Source: Pleurotus djamor
Taxonomy: Eukaryota > Basidiomycota > Agaricomycetes > Agaricales > Pleurotaceae
Reading direction: 5' to 3'
Length of the DNA: 57,946 bases
NCBI GenBank assembly: GCA_029747585.1
Contig: JAPEVF010000259.1
Coordinates: forward strand, 1-57,946
This document shows positions 22,766 through 32,788 of this stretch, one piece after another. Each line of letters begins with the position of its first letter. Position 1 is the stretch's first letter. Position numbers and translations under genes: made by a program. The notes beneath the pieces are model-generated. The model had not been told where the DNA came from. It did no database searches and worked only from the letters and a program-made list of their open reading frames with translations.

Positions 22766-24100
22766 TCAATCGTCGTCTTCCTCATCGCTACTCTCAATCC
22801 CAGGGACTACCTGTGCGGGAGTGAGGCTAGAATCTGTGTATCCCCATGTGTAGCTTTCTGCGATACTTTCTGCGATAGCTTTCGCCGTACCGGGCGCGTT
22901 ACAAATTCCCTGTGCGTCATTCACTTCAGTATTAGCAACGACCCATGGACGAGCTGAAGATTCCCGCACCCAACATGAATGTCCAGTTGCGACCAACAAC
23001 CCTTTCAGTTTCTTCATTTGACCGACCACTGGGCCAGTAGAGGTATCGATATGTGGGAGGTAGCAGGATTGTTTCGTGTCTAGTCGGCCTTCGCGAAGTT
23101 CATTCGATATACCAGCCACACGAGCCCATAGGCTGTCGCAGGCGGGTGCGTGGACCTCGACTTCGTCCACTGTGGCGGGAAGAGGTTCATCATCCCCCGG
23201 GCCACAGGCGTACACTTCGTTATTAGGTCGAGCGTAGATCTCTGGTGTCACCGACTCTCCAGATGGCAACATAACATCAGCGAACAAGACATACGGCGAG
23301 ATCTCGGCTTCTGGCTTTGGGTGGATGACGATGCTATGAACTCGGGTTGCGGACATCGGGAGTTTGGGGACCAGCGAAGCAGACCAGGGCCCTGCACAGA
23401 CGACGACGTGTGTGGCCGGTATAGTAATAGATTCCTGGGTAACATTGTCTATGTATGTCACTCCAGTAACCTGCTTCTCAGATTGGTTGATCGACGTAGC
23501 CCTGCCTGCAATGAGTTTCGCGCCCCTCTCCGCCGCCAGGTCCATCATGCTTGTAGTAAAAAGGTATGGATGTACCTGTGCCGTTTCCCCCCTCTCTGCC
23601 ATGGGGCTATAGCGGCCTGTATTTTCTTCTTTCACCCAGTTCAGACCCTCTGGCAAACCCTTTTGCGCTCGCGTCTTGGAAAATACAGCTTGTAATGCGG
23701 TATCGAGTTCCGCCGTCTTCTTCACCCTCACCTTCATGGGACCCTCCGAACCAGCATCAGGATCATCACTCACAGGATCTGCCTTCCCAACCCAAGTACC
23801 GCATTCAACATATCTGAAACCCCATCTATTTCCTCCATCGTGTGCTTCCGCAAGGGCTTCATGTTCTTCGAATGAAGTACCAGCAAGGGATTTCGGGTAC
23901 GCCCATTTGGCCACCAGCCCCCCTGCTTTTCCTGATGCACCTTGAGCAACACCGTTCTTCGACGCCTCAATTACAGTAACTGTTGAGCCAGTCGATGATG
24001 TTCCATTTGGAGCATCAAGTTTCGTAATGTAGTATGCCGTGGTGCATCCGATGATCCCACCACCAATGATGACAATCTGCTTTGAAACGTTTGAAGCCAT
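22766..24100 (-). CDS. FAD-dependent oxidoreductase, DAO family, Tda3-like
   Basis: A D-amino-acid-oxidase-type flavoenzyme (PF01266). The start at 24100 gives MASNVSKQIVIIGGGIIGCT, with the dinucleotide-binding GGGIIG motif at residues about 12-17. Later motifs are VIEASKNGVAQGASGKAGG, VVVCAGPWSASLVPKL, TPEIYARPNNEVYACGPG and, after the intron, GICNAPGTAKAIAESIAES. The reading frame stays open through a 60-nt intron (22910-22969). Splicing it joins TGHSCW to GICNAPGTAKA, which is the usual end of the FAD domain, so I treat it as an intron. Length and the YARPNNEVYACGPGD segment fit the fungal Tda3 group, whose substrate is not settled. The protein ends in an acidic tail (ESSDEEDDD). It is divergent from the gene at 24318 over 217 bp. 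Confidence 0.85.
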   Translation of the reverse strand: MASNVSKQIVIIGGGIIGCTTAYYITKLDAPNGTSSTGSTVTVIEASKNGVAQGASGKAGGLVAKWAYPKSLAGTSFEEHEALAEAHDGGNRWGFRYVECGTWVGKADPVSDDPDAGSEGPMKVRVKKTAELDTALQAVFSKTRAQKGLPEGLNWVKEENTGRYSPMAERGETAQVHPYLFTTSMMDLAAERGAKLIAGRATSINQSEKQVTGVTYIDNVTQESITIPATHVVVCAGPWSASLVPKLPMSATRVHSIVIHPKPEAEISPYVLFADVMLPSGESVTPEIYARPNNEVYACGPGDDEPLPATVDEVEVHAPACDSLWARVAGISNELREGRLDTKQSCYLPHIDTSTGPVVGQMKKLKGLLVATGHSCWVRESSARPWVVANTEVNDAQGICNAPGTAKAIAESIAESYTWGYTDSSLTPAQVVPGIESSDEEDDD

Positions 24101-24317
24101 TTTGTGTGATGGTTGAGATAGATGAGCTGGTGTCGACGATGTGGTCAGGATCCAAGTGGGATCTGGGATCTGGTGATGACGATTGGGAAAGAGCCGCACG
24201 TGAGGAGTTAGTCAGGGGTGTACACGGTCACGCCCACGACTCGTTGTCATGCGCACTAGTACTGGTTCACCTGCGACCACCATCATCGACGACGACCAAC
24301 TTGCAATTTCGGGCTCA

Positions 24318-25614
24318 ATGGCGTCGTCGAGTTCTTCGCGGAACGATGCAACGGAAATTAATCTCATCGTGCACCATTTTACTGAAATGGACCAACAAAC
24401 TCCGTCGAATCAGACAGCCGCGATACTGGACTTGGGTCGCAAAATGGTTCAGGCGGCGGCTCTCTCATCGAACATTTCGAAATGGAAGAGTGTGGAACGG
24501 AGTCTCGAATATGAGCACAACTTCCCAAGCAAAGGTACACGAACTTGATGTCTGTCCCTGAACGTTCTCTTACTATTTGTAAACAGGCAAGACCACTTAC
24601 ACTTACATGTTGGCCCTGCCAGCTCCTCGAATCCAATGTCATAGACGGCGTCTTCTAGATCAGACCAAAGAGTGGGGTTCTCAGGCTGAAGCCAGCGAAA
24701 TTTTCAACTTACGAGAACTCGAAGAATTTCGTAGCTGTGTTGCTCCCATGGTGTCGTCTTCTAAATCGACGCGAAGTCGCTCTAGGTCATCTTCCCCCTC
24801 GGATGAGCGGCCTCCCAAACGTCTGAAACTGGAAATGGGGTCCCTGTACTCGTATATTCCTCAGGTAAGGCAACATTCCTGGATTGTTATTATTAATAGG
24901 TGTTGATTATCACAGCCCCATATGCTCCCCTCTCTTTATCATCCAGAGACTCCCGTACTGAATATACGACCTTACGTGAAAGCAAAAGCAGTAGCGATAC
25001 CTCCGAATTCATTTTCCAATTTTACCCCAGCTCCGCTCTCCCGAACTGCATGGCTCGTCCCCGTCAGAGGGACGTTTCCATGGGAAGGCAGTACTTCTGC
25101 AGCTGTACTCTCACCTTCAGAAGCTGCTGCTCTACCCACCCCAGTGAGCCCAATGCAGACCAGCGACGAATTGGGCCGTATTCTGTGGACTCAGCCATCC
25201 CTGCTAGCGTTTTGGCAGTTTCTACAAGCTATGCGCAATTCCGGAAATCTCGGCTCCATTGGAATCTCATATCATGTCCTTCCTCGTTCTGTCGCTGCAT
25301 CGGCCACGTCGAGGAAGTCAATTTCAATGATGGACCAAGGCAATCGAATACCCGATTTAACCGTCTCGGAACAGAGCGATATTGCTTTGAGAACCGTCGA
25401 GCGGACTTCCCCACCCAACCAGCGATCTATCAACGAAGTCGAATACATCAAAATCTATCATGATGCTACGATTGCAATGCGCCTCAGATCAGCCCTTGAT
25501 GCTTGGAAATACATCACTCCTTGTATTGGAGACGAAAATAAAAAGGTACGGGTTTTGGTGGGAGCAAGGCTCGTCCTACTGGACGAACGCTCCAGAGGGC
25601 TCCTGATCTGCTGA
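24318..25614 (+). CDS. Conserved-looking protein of unknown function
   Basis: Three exons joined in phase: 24318-24535, about 24594-24864, and about 24916-25614. Splicing joins NFPSKG to KTTYTYMLALPAPRIQ and SLYSYIPQ to PHMLPSLYHPE. I chose ATG 24318 (MASSSSSRNDATEINL); ATG 24249 is in frame upstream. The N-terminal part is helical (QTAAILDLGRKMVQAAALSS). A basic, serine/arginine patch with RPPKRLKLE (nuclear-signal-like) follows. The C-terminal half has SRTAWLVPVRGTFPWEG, LLAFWQFLQAMRNSGNLG and the ending VRVLVGARLVLLDERSRGLL. It looks like a structured fungal protein, but I do not recognise the family. Confidence 0.6.
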
Positions 25615-26114
25615 GCTACGGCTTGTCTGGTTGACCAGACCGGCCAATCAAGCTTTGATAGTGGATTGTCTCGGAGTCCTTCTATTACCTCCCCGAAGTC
25701 CAGCCTTTTCTCGCACGTTTGACTTGTGGTGTAACTCAGTCATGGTCGAACGCAGTTCATGAACGTTTATACACGCGTCTTTGTGCCTTTTTCACCAAAA
25801 AGGCCTGGTAGCTCGTGGCTGCCGAATGTCACAGCGCATGATCAGTTCTATGGAGGTGGCGTGCTGAGCATACTGGTAGGGTTTCAAACACCAAGTGAGA
25901 GGGTCGAATACAACCTCACGCCTCTGGTTTCTGGTTTCTGGTTTCAACCCGTGCCCTCGTCATGCCTCCACCAGCTAGACCAGGCGCTAGTAGCTGCACC
26001 CATTCCTCGTTGCTGGCACGCTGCCAACACGACCCCGTCGTTAAAGTCATAATGCTACGCTGCATCCTTTGTTCCTAGAAACCAGTCTCATCCTTCGACA
26101 TACCGCAAATACCT
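25615..26114. other. Intergenic, about 0.5 kb
   Basis: Between two co-oriented genes. It may hold a 5' non-coding exon or promoter of the WH1 gene. Nothing recognisable. Confidence 0.4.
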
Positions 26115-27086
26115 ATGCCAACAATGTCTCAACAGCACACTTCCAGTTTCGAGGGACAATCCCGCCGGACAAGCGTAACTCTCCATCATTCATGCCTCTC
26201 TTCACAAACATACGAAGTATTCGCCATAACCCCCGCCCGCATCTACCATTCCCAATTCTCTTCAAAGCAGAGCGAGTGGTCCTACTCTGGACTGCGAGGT
26301 TCATTGGTATTTGGAATGGACAAAGACAGTCACATCCCAGGGGAAGGGCTTTGGTTTCGCCTAATCGACAACATTTCCGATAGGGTGATCTGGGTGTTCA
26401 AGATCCCCAAGGGACTTGCTTACGAGCAAGATAGACCCTTCTTTTATACATTTTCAGGGATGGTCAGTTCCTTCCTCCTTTCATCGTCTGCGTTGTGATT
26501 GTGCCTAACTTCCGTTTGTATAGAGCCGTAAATTTGGGTTCCTCTTCAGTGAAGACGATGAGGCGACCAAGTTTGCCCAACTGGTCACTTCAATGACTCG
26601 AATCCAAGCGCCCCGTACGTCCCGTTTCAGACACCTGATGGGAGCACCATACAAACGCCAGATTCTAGTAGTGGGTCGCCAGCCATCGCGCAAATCCAAA
26701 CGTTCCAACTCGAGCAAGAACGTGCAACTTTCGCCTTCCCTAGTCGCAAGTCCGACCTCCAATACCTTTGTTCACCTCTCACACATCGGCATGAACTCTG
26801 CCGGTTCGCTAGAGCATTCTAAAAACTTGGATCCTCTCTGGGGTTCGATCCTCGCGGATTTGACGACCAGTCATGGTGGACCTAGAGAGGATGCTGGTTA
26901 TGAGAGTCAGCCTGAACCTTCCAGGCCGCCTCTTTCATCCCGATCCACATCCAAGCCGACATTGTCCAAGAAACCCAGTCGTGAGTTAACATCCTATTGC
27001 TGCGCCTTTTTCCAGGTCTGATCACACCTTCATCAGTATCGATCTGGCGGATACGCCGAAATCGGTCAACGCAGCAGACTGTGTAA
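26115..27086 (+). CDS. WH1 (EVH1) domain protein without WASP effector modules
   Basis: Three exons (26115-26462, 26524-26980, 27037-27086) give 284 residues. The WH1 domain spans roughly residues 30-150: ITPARIYHSQFSSKQSEWSY, SGLRGSLVFGMDKDSH, WFRLIDNISDRVIWVFKIP, YEQDRPFFYTFSGM, and after the first intron SRKFGFLFSEDDEATKFAQL. These match the N-terminal domain of WASP/Las17, which binds proline-rich verprolin-type partners in actin assembly. The remaining part is serine-rich and ends SIWRIRRNRSTQQTV. No CRIB/GBD, polyproline tract or VCA (WH2-central-acidic) segment is present, so this protein cannot activate Arp2/3 the way WASP does. The last exon could also start at 27016, which stays in frame but makes a 35-nt intron. 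Confidence 0.85.
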
Positions 27087-27253
27087 CAACCCTACTATTA
27101 TTTTGGACTTTTTATACTTATACCCGGAGCGCGAAAGAAACAGTACGGACGCACGAGGACCTGCGTTGGAGTGGTGATTTGTGTATTAGTATTAAGTGTA
27201 CTTGATGTATATTATTGATGGACATCTAGACGAATGTTCGACAAAACAGGCGT

Positions 27254-29677
27254 TCAGAAACGAGTCAGGTCCCGCCCGAATATCCCTGTAAGTATAAGAC
27301 GGCCGCTCAGAGAAGCACCCTGCATACAAAAAACGAGGACGTACAGTTCATGAACCTGGTGTATGTGTGACAGATGATCAGAAGAATATTGATTAGGTTC
27401 GGTAGGATTGGACTCACCAGTAGGTGGGCACCAAGATCCTTGTGCAAGAGGTAAGCACGGGTGATCGACGGTACGCGAAATAGAGGGACCCACTTGTTCC
27501 TGATGCTCAACGTCTTAGTAAAGTAAGCAGAACGCCAAAGCAACCAGGCCAAACGACCAGACTCTTTGGTCATTACACCATTTTCTGGTCCCGGTCGGTC
27601 ATAAATTGCTTTCCTTCATTGATTGAAGATGATGGGCAACCAAGCAATTTGTCAGAGGAGACGAAACTCTTACCAGTCTCCAATGTACGCCAGACTCCCT
27701 TGATTATGGAAGACAAATGGTTTTGGTGACTCCTGGTCCCGAACGATTTTGTTAAGTTTCTTAGTCAGATACTTAGCTTTTTGGTTTGCCACTAGGTGGA
27801 ATGGGTCAGTGTGTGATCAAGCATGATGCGTGACGTTGTAGTTGACAACCTTGGGCAGTAGCGGGTAGACGGGCGTCTTCTATCACAGCAGCGTCCCCAA
27901 TGACCCATACATCTGGGTCAACTGAACCGTCCTCTCTAATGAGGTTAAGCTGATCATTTGTTATCAAGCTATAAGAGATATGGGAAGGGTCAGTACTGGA
28001 GACGAACCGTCAGCGTGGGCTACGCGCCTGCTGGTCTTCTGGTCCTTTTTGACATCTACAATCGATTTGACGAGGGGATTGGGTGACAAACCAGTGCTCC
28101 ACACCAGAAGACCGAAGGGAACTAGCACAAATATAAACATCTAGGTACATTCAAAAGGGAACCGCAGACGGACCTTCGCCTTGTTCCTTCACGAACATTT
28201 TACCCTGACGCCCAAGTTGTCAGGGAAAATATTCACAAAATGGGACTCGGATATTCACTCACCGGCTCGACTTTCTCGACATGGTGACTAGTGTAGATAC
28301 TAATCCCGTCACGACCAAAAGTCTTCTCCGTATACCTAGGGCGCATCTCAGTGAAGCAATAAGCAACCAAACACTAGGTTATCCGACGAACTTGACAAGA
28401 CTTTCATCAAATGACCCCAATATCTGAGGTGCGACGTCGTACAACGAAATCTTCGCGAACCGAGTTAGAGCCGGGTAGTGGCGCTGCATCTCCGAGTGCA
28501 GAAGATCATACAGCTCCGCAGCAAACTCAACGCCTGTAGGACCGCCGCCTAGAGATAGCAACCATGTTTAAGGAACGGTCAGCGCTCGCTGTTGAACTAT
28601 TTTACTCACCAACGATGCAAAAATTGAGAAGGTTGCGCCGTTCGACGTCCGATAAGATGGGTTGATTGGCTTGCTCAAAGCCTAAAAGGTAAACCGCAGC
28701 TCGAGCGACGTCGATGACATGATGCATCGCATGGGCGTACACTCTAATATCCGGGTCCTGATAGCCCGGGCGTCTTTGACGTCTTTCAAGAAGTGGGCGT
28801 GCTCTTTGACGCCTGGCGTATTGAAAGCTAAAGGGGTATTCTGATTGACTGGAAGTCCAATGCGACTAAGATGGCTTACTCTGTGAGTACGCTCCCACTG
28901 CTATGACAAGTTTGTCATAACGCAAGGTGAATGGTGTCCCGGTCCCCGGATATTGAGTAGTGGTAGCATCAGCCTTGGGCGCTGATTGGGTCTCAAATGG
29001 CACAGGAGGTGTTGCAGGCATCTACGCGAGACCATCAAACTTTCGATGAACTTTGTTAGGAAAATATACAAATCAATCGGAGGCTCACACACTGCAGACG
29101 CTTTTGGCGAAAATCTGCATAGAGAAGCCATGACCATCAAATGACGCGTGATCGTAAATTGTATGGAGAATTACCGATATCATCGCACCAAGCTTGATAT
29201 GCTGTCTAATGCCGATATGAGAGCTAGAAAAACGAGGACCGGAACAAAGTTTCTTACAACTTCTGGGGAATAACGGCGGACCTTGATAATTTACAGCATC
29301 AGCACGAACGAGAAAAATGTCATTGTTAGATCCAACTGAGCTGGTTCAGTAGCACATCTGAATTCCAGAGTTCCAACCGCACAGCTAGCGAGCAGAGGTG
29401 TAAAGTTGAAGTAATTATTCGGAGAGATCATGGTTACATCTAGGAACCAAATATGAGTAAACCGATGTGGTCATCGGAAAACACTGCAAAAACACAAACT
29501 CCAGCGTTTCTTGTCCACGGCACGCAACACTTCGTAGCCTCCCCAGCCAGAGCCAAGGATGACTAGCCGTTCTTTCCCTCTAGAGATGGAGGAGCTGAAA
29601 TTCCGAGATGACCGAAGCAGCGTATTCCTGTTGAAGGCTAATCGCAAGACTGATGAGCCTGAGTGTTGGTGGTGCAT
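27254..29677 (-). CDS. Type II (rotenone-insensitive) NADH dehydrogenase
   Basis: A mitochondrial inner-membrane flavoenzyme of the NDE/NDI family that passes electrons from NADH to ubiquinone without pumping protons. The start at 29677 gives a typical presequence (arginine and serine rich, no acids: [20 protein letters not shown]), then the first nucleotide-binding fold [16 protein letters not shown]. The second fold is [19 protein letters not shown] at about 28560, followed by [19 protein letters not shown]. Further exons give [15 protein letters not shown] and [16 protein letters not shown]. The 3' exons encode [20 protein letters not shown] and the end IFGRDLTRF, the usual C-terminal membrane anchor. 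About a dozen short introns; exon edges in the middle are approximate. No EF-hand is visible. Whether it faces the matrix or the intermembrane space cannot be told from sequence. Confidence 0.92.
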
Positions 29678-30598
29678 CGCAGGAGATGATAGTCGAGGTC
29701 AAGCTGATCTTCGAAAGTAAGAACGCAGGCTGGGACCGAAGTGGGAGAGGACGACCAAGGTAGCGTCAAGTATGAAGTCATCCAAAGGGCCCGTCCATTT
29801 ATAGCTACGGAATGTTTCGGGATGTCGTGCGCTGATGTAATGTACGAGCACTAGTGATCGCCTCTGGCGCTTAATGTACCTTGCTTGCCGCTCGCGCTGT
29901 TCAGCTAGAGTGATGATGGATGATGCCTCTTTGCATTGCCATCCATTACACAGGCCCCCATACTCGTACCACAATGCTCCAGGTAAGTATGGTTGAGCAA
30001 GTTGAAACCTGCAGACGACGCTCACACAAATGAGTAAGCATGATTACGTTTCAATCGGCAACAGCCGGTAAGTAGTTCTTCGACCCAAATTAGGAAGGTT
30101 TTGGCCGCGAAAGACCTTGCAAGCAAGGTAAAATCTGAGGTTTGATTTCCTCGCGTCGAAGCCCAACGCTTAGCCATCGTAGTCCTGTCACATTTCTTTC
30201 CCCTGAAACAACTATCGCAAGTTCAACGCAGCTGGGTTACTTATTCGCGCATACTTCAAGTCTAAGAGAGAAAAGGCTTCTTCAGTAACAAATGGGTATT
30301 TGGGACGCGAATCGCCTTTGCGCACATCTAGTTCCCCAAGCTCAAGAGCAAGTCTTGAGTTTGAGGCTCGGATATATCGCTAGCTCAAGTGTCCGGCAAT
30401 TACTCACATAACAGGCAGCATTCCACGTGCACATCAGACGCGATCACGTGCTCAAGAGCGTTGTCCAAAAAATTGCCCCAGGCGGCTCCAGGCGGACGCC
30501 GGGTCGCCCACACCTGTAAACCAACATTTTGCATCAGACCAAATGTCGACCCTTTGCTTTGCTTCTCTACTTTTCTTGATCTCTTCCTCAACACGAAA
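29678..30598. other. Intergenic, 0.9 kb, divergent promoters
   Basis: Separates the NADH dehydrogenase start from the first tandem-repeat gene. A 108-codon minus-strand frame (29699-30025) ends just before the NADH dehydrogenase start, but its composition is ordinary and it has no motif. A degenerate tRNA-like stretch near 30115-30185 is discussed under rejected items. Confidence 0.4.
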
Positions 30599-31411
30599 AT
30601 GGCAACTCAGTATATATCTCTCTGCGGATATTTCATGGATCCCGACGTGTCAAAGAAAGTGGCGGTGAAGCTTGGGATGGACCTAAAAATCGACAACGAA
30701 GTCCAAATCCATTCGTTCATCTCCAGGTATACTCAGAAGAAGGACATCCGCATCCCCCGCCCCCGCTCTACCCGTGAATACCCACACAAAAATGACTTAA
30801 AGAGCTTCTTCCCGACGTCGCTCAACATGGGCCCTGTGAGGGATGCCGAGTATGAGAAATGTCCATTTGACGAAGAAATCGAAATCTCAATCATGAGCAT
30901 TCTGGGCATACGAAAAGGAGAACTCAGGTGGGGCTCTGTCAATATCACTAACGACGTATTTTGGAGAGTAAGTCAACTTTACATCGCTCTCCTTCGTATT
31001 ACCATGGACTCAACAACATCACAGATAATTCATTGGCATCGTCGAGCAGACCGCGACCTTCTGCATTCTGGCTACGTCATCAATCGTCAGACGTGTCTCA
31101 GAGTCGCCGCCAACCTTGGATTGAAGGTCGATGGCCATGACGGCATCGATGCGGTTCTTTACATCAGGAAACAAGAAAAATTTCAAGTCAAATTTCCAGA
31201 TAAGACCATCAAAACCGTTTGCTACGGACGTTCTAAAGCCACTGGCAAAGAACTTTGTACGTATATGTTCTCGACTCGTCTTGGCCTTGGGCAACGCAAT
31301 ACCAAGTTTAGAGAGGAATCTGCGGATAAACTTTTAATGAAGCAATTCGTCGAATTAGGCGGGATCGAGGACACTGATGTCCAATGGGTCACGCTCCCTT
31401 ATTTTGCTTGA
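30599..31411 (+). CDS. Unknown protein with two-fold internal repeat, tandem copy 1
   Basis: Two exons (30599-30967, 31025-31411) encode 251 residues. The 57-nt intron is free of stops and a multiple of three, but the paralogue downstream has a 53-nt intron at the same codon, which proves it. Each exon seems to encode one repeat unit: the first has GYFMDPDVSKKVAVKLGMD, later KCPFDEEI and ILGIRKGELRWGSV; the second has GYVINRQTCLRVAANLGLKV, later EESADKLLMKQF and LGGIEDTDVQWVTLP. There is no signal peptide, membrane segment or known catalytic motif; the protein is basic and probably intracellular. The next gene is its tandem copy, and similarity extends into the 5' leader (TGACCCTTTGCTT and CACGAAAATGGCAACTCA are near-shared). 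I know no family name for it. Confidence 0.75.
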   Translation: MATQYISLCGYFMDPDVSKKVAVKLGMDLKIDNEVQIHSFISRYTQKKDIRIPRPRSTREYPHKNDLKSFFPTSLNMGPVRDAEYEKCPFDEEIEISIMSILGIRKGELRWGSVNITNDVFWRVSQLYIALLRITMDSTTSQIIHWHRRADRDLLHSGYVINRQTCLRVAANLGLKVDGHDGIDAVLYIRKQEKFQVKFPDKTIKTVCYGRSKATGKELCTYMFSTRLGLGQRNTKFREESADKLLMKQFVELGGIEDTDVQWVTLPYFA

Positions 31412-31608
31412 TCGCTACCCTCGGAGCTGTAGTGGTCCATGAATACAAATACAAGTACTTCAATGCCGCCGTCATGTTAGCCTCCACTTGAGGGGGATTC
31501 TCTCTGGTAGCCACACTTGCACATCCAAGCAAACATCTTTCGTAAGACCGAATGTTGACCCTTTGCTTACTTTCTCCACTCTTTCTCTGACCCCTTGCTT
31601 GCACGAAA

Positions 31609-32420
31609 ATGGCAACTCAACATGCAACACTCTGTGGATATTTCATGGACCGTGACGCGTCGAAGACAATTGCCGTCAAACTTGGTATGGACCCAGAGAT
31701 CAACAGCCGAGCAGAAGTACGCTCGTTTATTTCTGAATATGCTCAGAAGAGGGATGTTCGAATCAAGACCCTTCGTCGCGCCCATGAAGACCCATGTTCA
31801 AAGGATTTGAAGTATTTCTTCCCCACGACCCTTAACATGGGCCCGATTGATGGTGCCAGATACGAGAAATGTCCATTTGACGAGGACATCGGCCGATCAA
31901 CTATGAGCATCCTTGGGCTGCAGGAAGGGGAGCTCAGGTGGGGTTCCGTGAGTATAACACACGGCATGTTCTGGAAGGTAAGTCATTGCACTGCTGACCT
32001 TCAGATTCCGTTGACCCACCATCGTCACAGATGATTCGATGGTATCGTCGACCAGACCGAGACTTACTGCAGTCTGGCTATATCATCAACAAGAAGACAT
32101 GTCTCGAAGTCGCCATCAAGCTTGGATTGGAGTTTGATGGCCATGACGGAGACGATGCTCTGGTTCATATCACAGACCATGAAAAGTTCAAAGCCGAATT
32201 TCCTAGCCATACCATGAGAACCATTCACTATGGATATTCTCCAACCACTGGTAAAGAACGTCTCCGGTATATATTCTTGACACGTCTTGGGCTAGGGCCA
32301 CGCTCTACCGAGTTCGACGAGGAAGCGGCGGATAAAGTACTAAAGACGCGATTCATGGAATTTGGCGGTATCGAGGAAGCGGATATTAAATGGGTCACTC
32401 TCCCTTACTACTATGTTTGA
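31609..32420 (+). CDS. Unknown protein with two-fold internal repeat, tandem copy 2
   Basis: Two exons (31609-31977, 32031-32420) encode 252 residues; the first exon has exactly the same length (123 codons) as in copy 1. By eye well over half of the residues match copy 1. Most conserved are LCGYFMD.D.SK..AVKLGMD, YEKCPFDE, SILG...GELRWGSV, GHDG.DA, the TRLGLG block and the end IKWVTLPYY. The 53-nt intron breaks the frame, so it must be spliced. The gap to copy 1 is 197 bp, enough for one short promoter. Like copy 1 it has no targeting signal. The change pattern (many conservative replacements, no stops) suggests that both copies are functional and under constraint. Confidence 0.75.
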
Positions 32421-32788
32421 CCAATTTCCTGGAGACTTCTGCTGTGGGCGTGATCAGGACTTCCTCGTTCTTGGATTGCAGGAATTCAATTACTTACAAT
32501 GGTTTCAATTCCGTCATGTTGACATCCACTTCTGAGGCGGCTTCTGGCTATAACCCAGTGATAGGAAATCTAAGCATCATTTTTTGGTGAGAACATGCAA
32601 GTCAAACACGATACAGCATCAAGGAACAAGTCCCCAATCACTAGCAATAGTCGGCAACGATATAGCACAAGCCAAAAGGGGGCAGCGTATGGAAGGAAAG
32701 CGAAAGAGTTAAGAATGTAAAGATACAGTACAAATTAATCCACTCCGTGCATCGCTCATAACACGAAGCCGTGTTGAAGTCCTAATGC
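32421..32788. other. Short convergent intergenic region
   Basis: 3' flanks of the tandem copy 2 and of the disordered-protein gene. Nothing recognisable beyond A-rich stretches that may hold polyadenylation signals. Confidence 0.4.

Noticed and set aside
29699..30025. 108-codon minus-strand frame just upstream of the NADH dehydrogenase gene
   Set aside because: No motif or family pattern and no join to the next gene; likely the 5' flank of the dehydrogenase.
30115..30185. tRNA-Ser-like stretch on the minus strand (GATGGCTAAGCGTTGGGCT with a T-arm-like hairpin GAGG..CCTC)
   Set aside because: The acceptor stem does not pair, the anticodon stem is broken and the T loop is not canonical. At best a degenerate tRNA or SINE relic.
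11605..30196. Sixteen identical bases (agtcctgtcacatttc) near the tRNA-Thr end and again near 30181
   Set aside because: A match of this length is about what chance gives in 58 kb, and the flanks do not align.
7100..31665. Single ACGCGT hexamers (for example near 7113, 7659, 16347, 31658) as MCB sites
   Set aside because: They are single, mostly inside coding sequence or introns, and their number is near the chance expectation for a hexamer.
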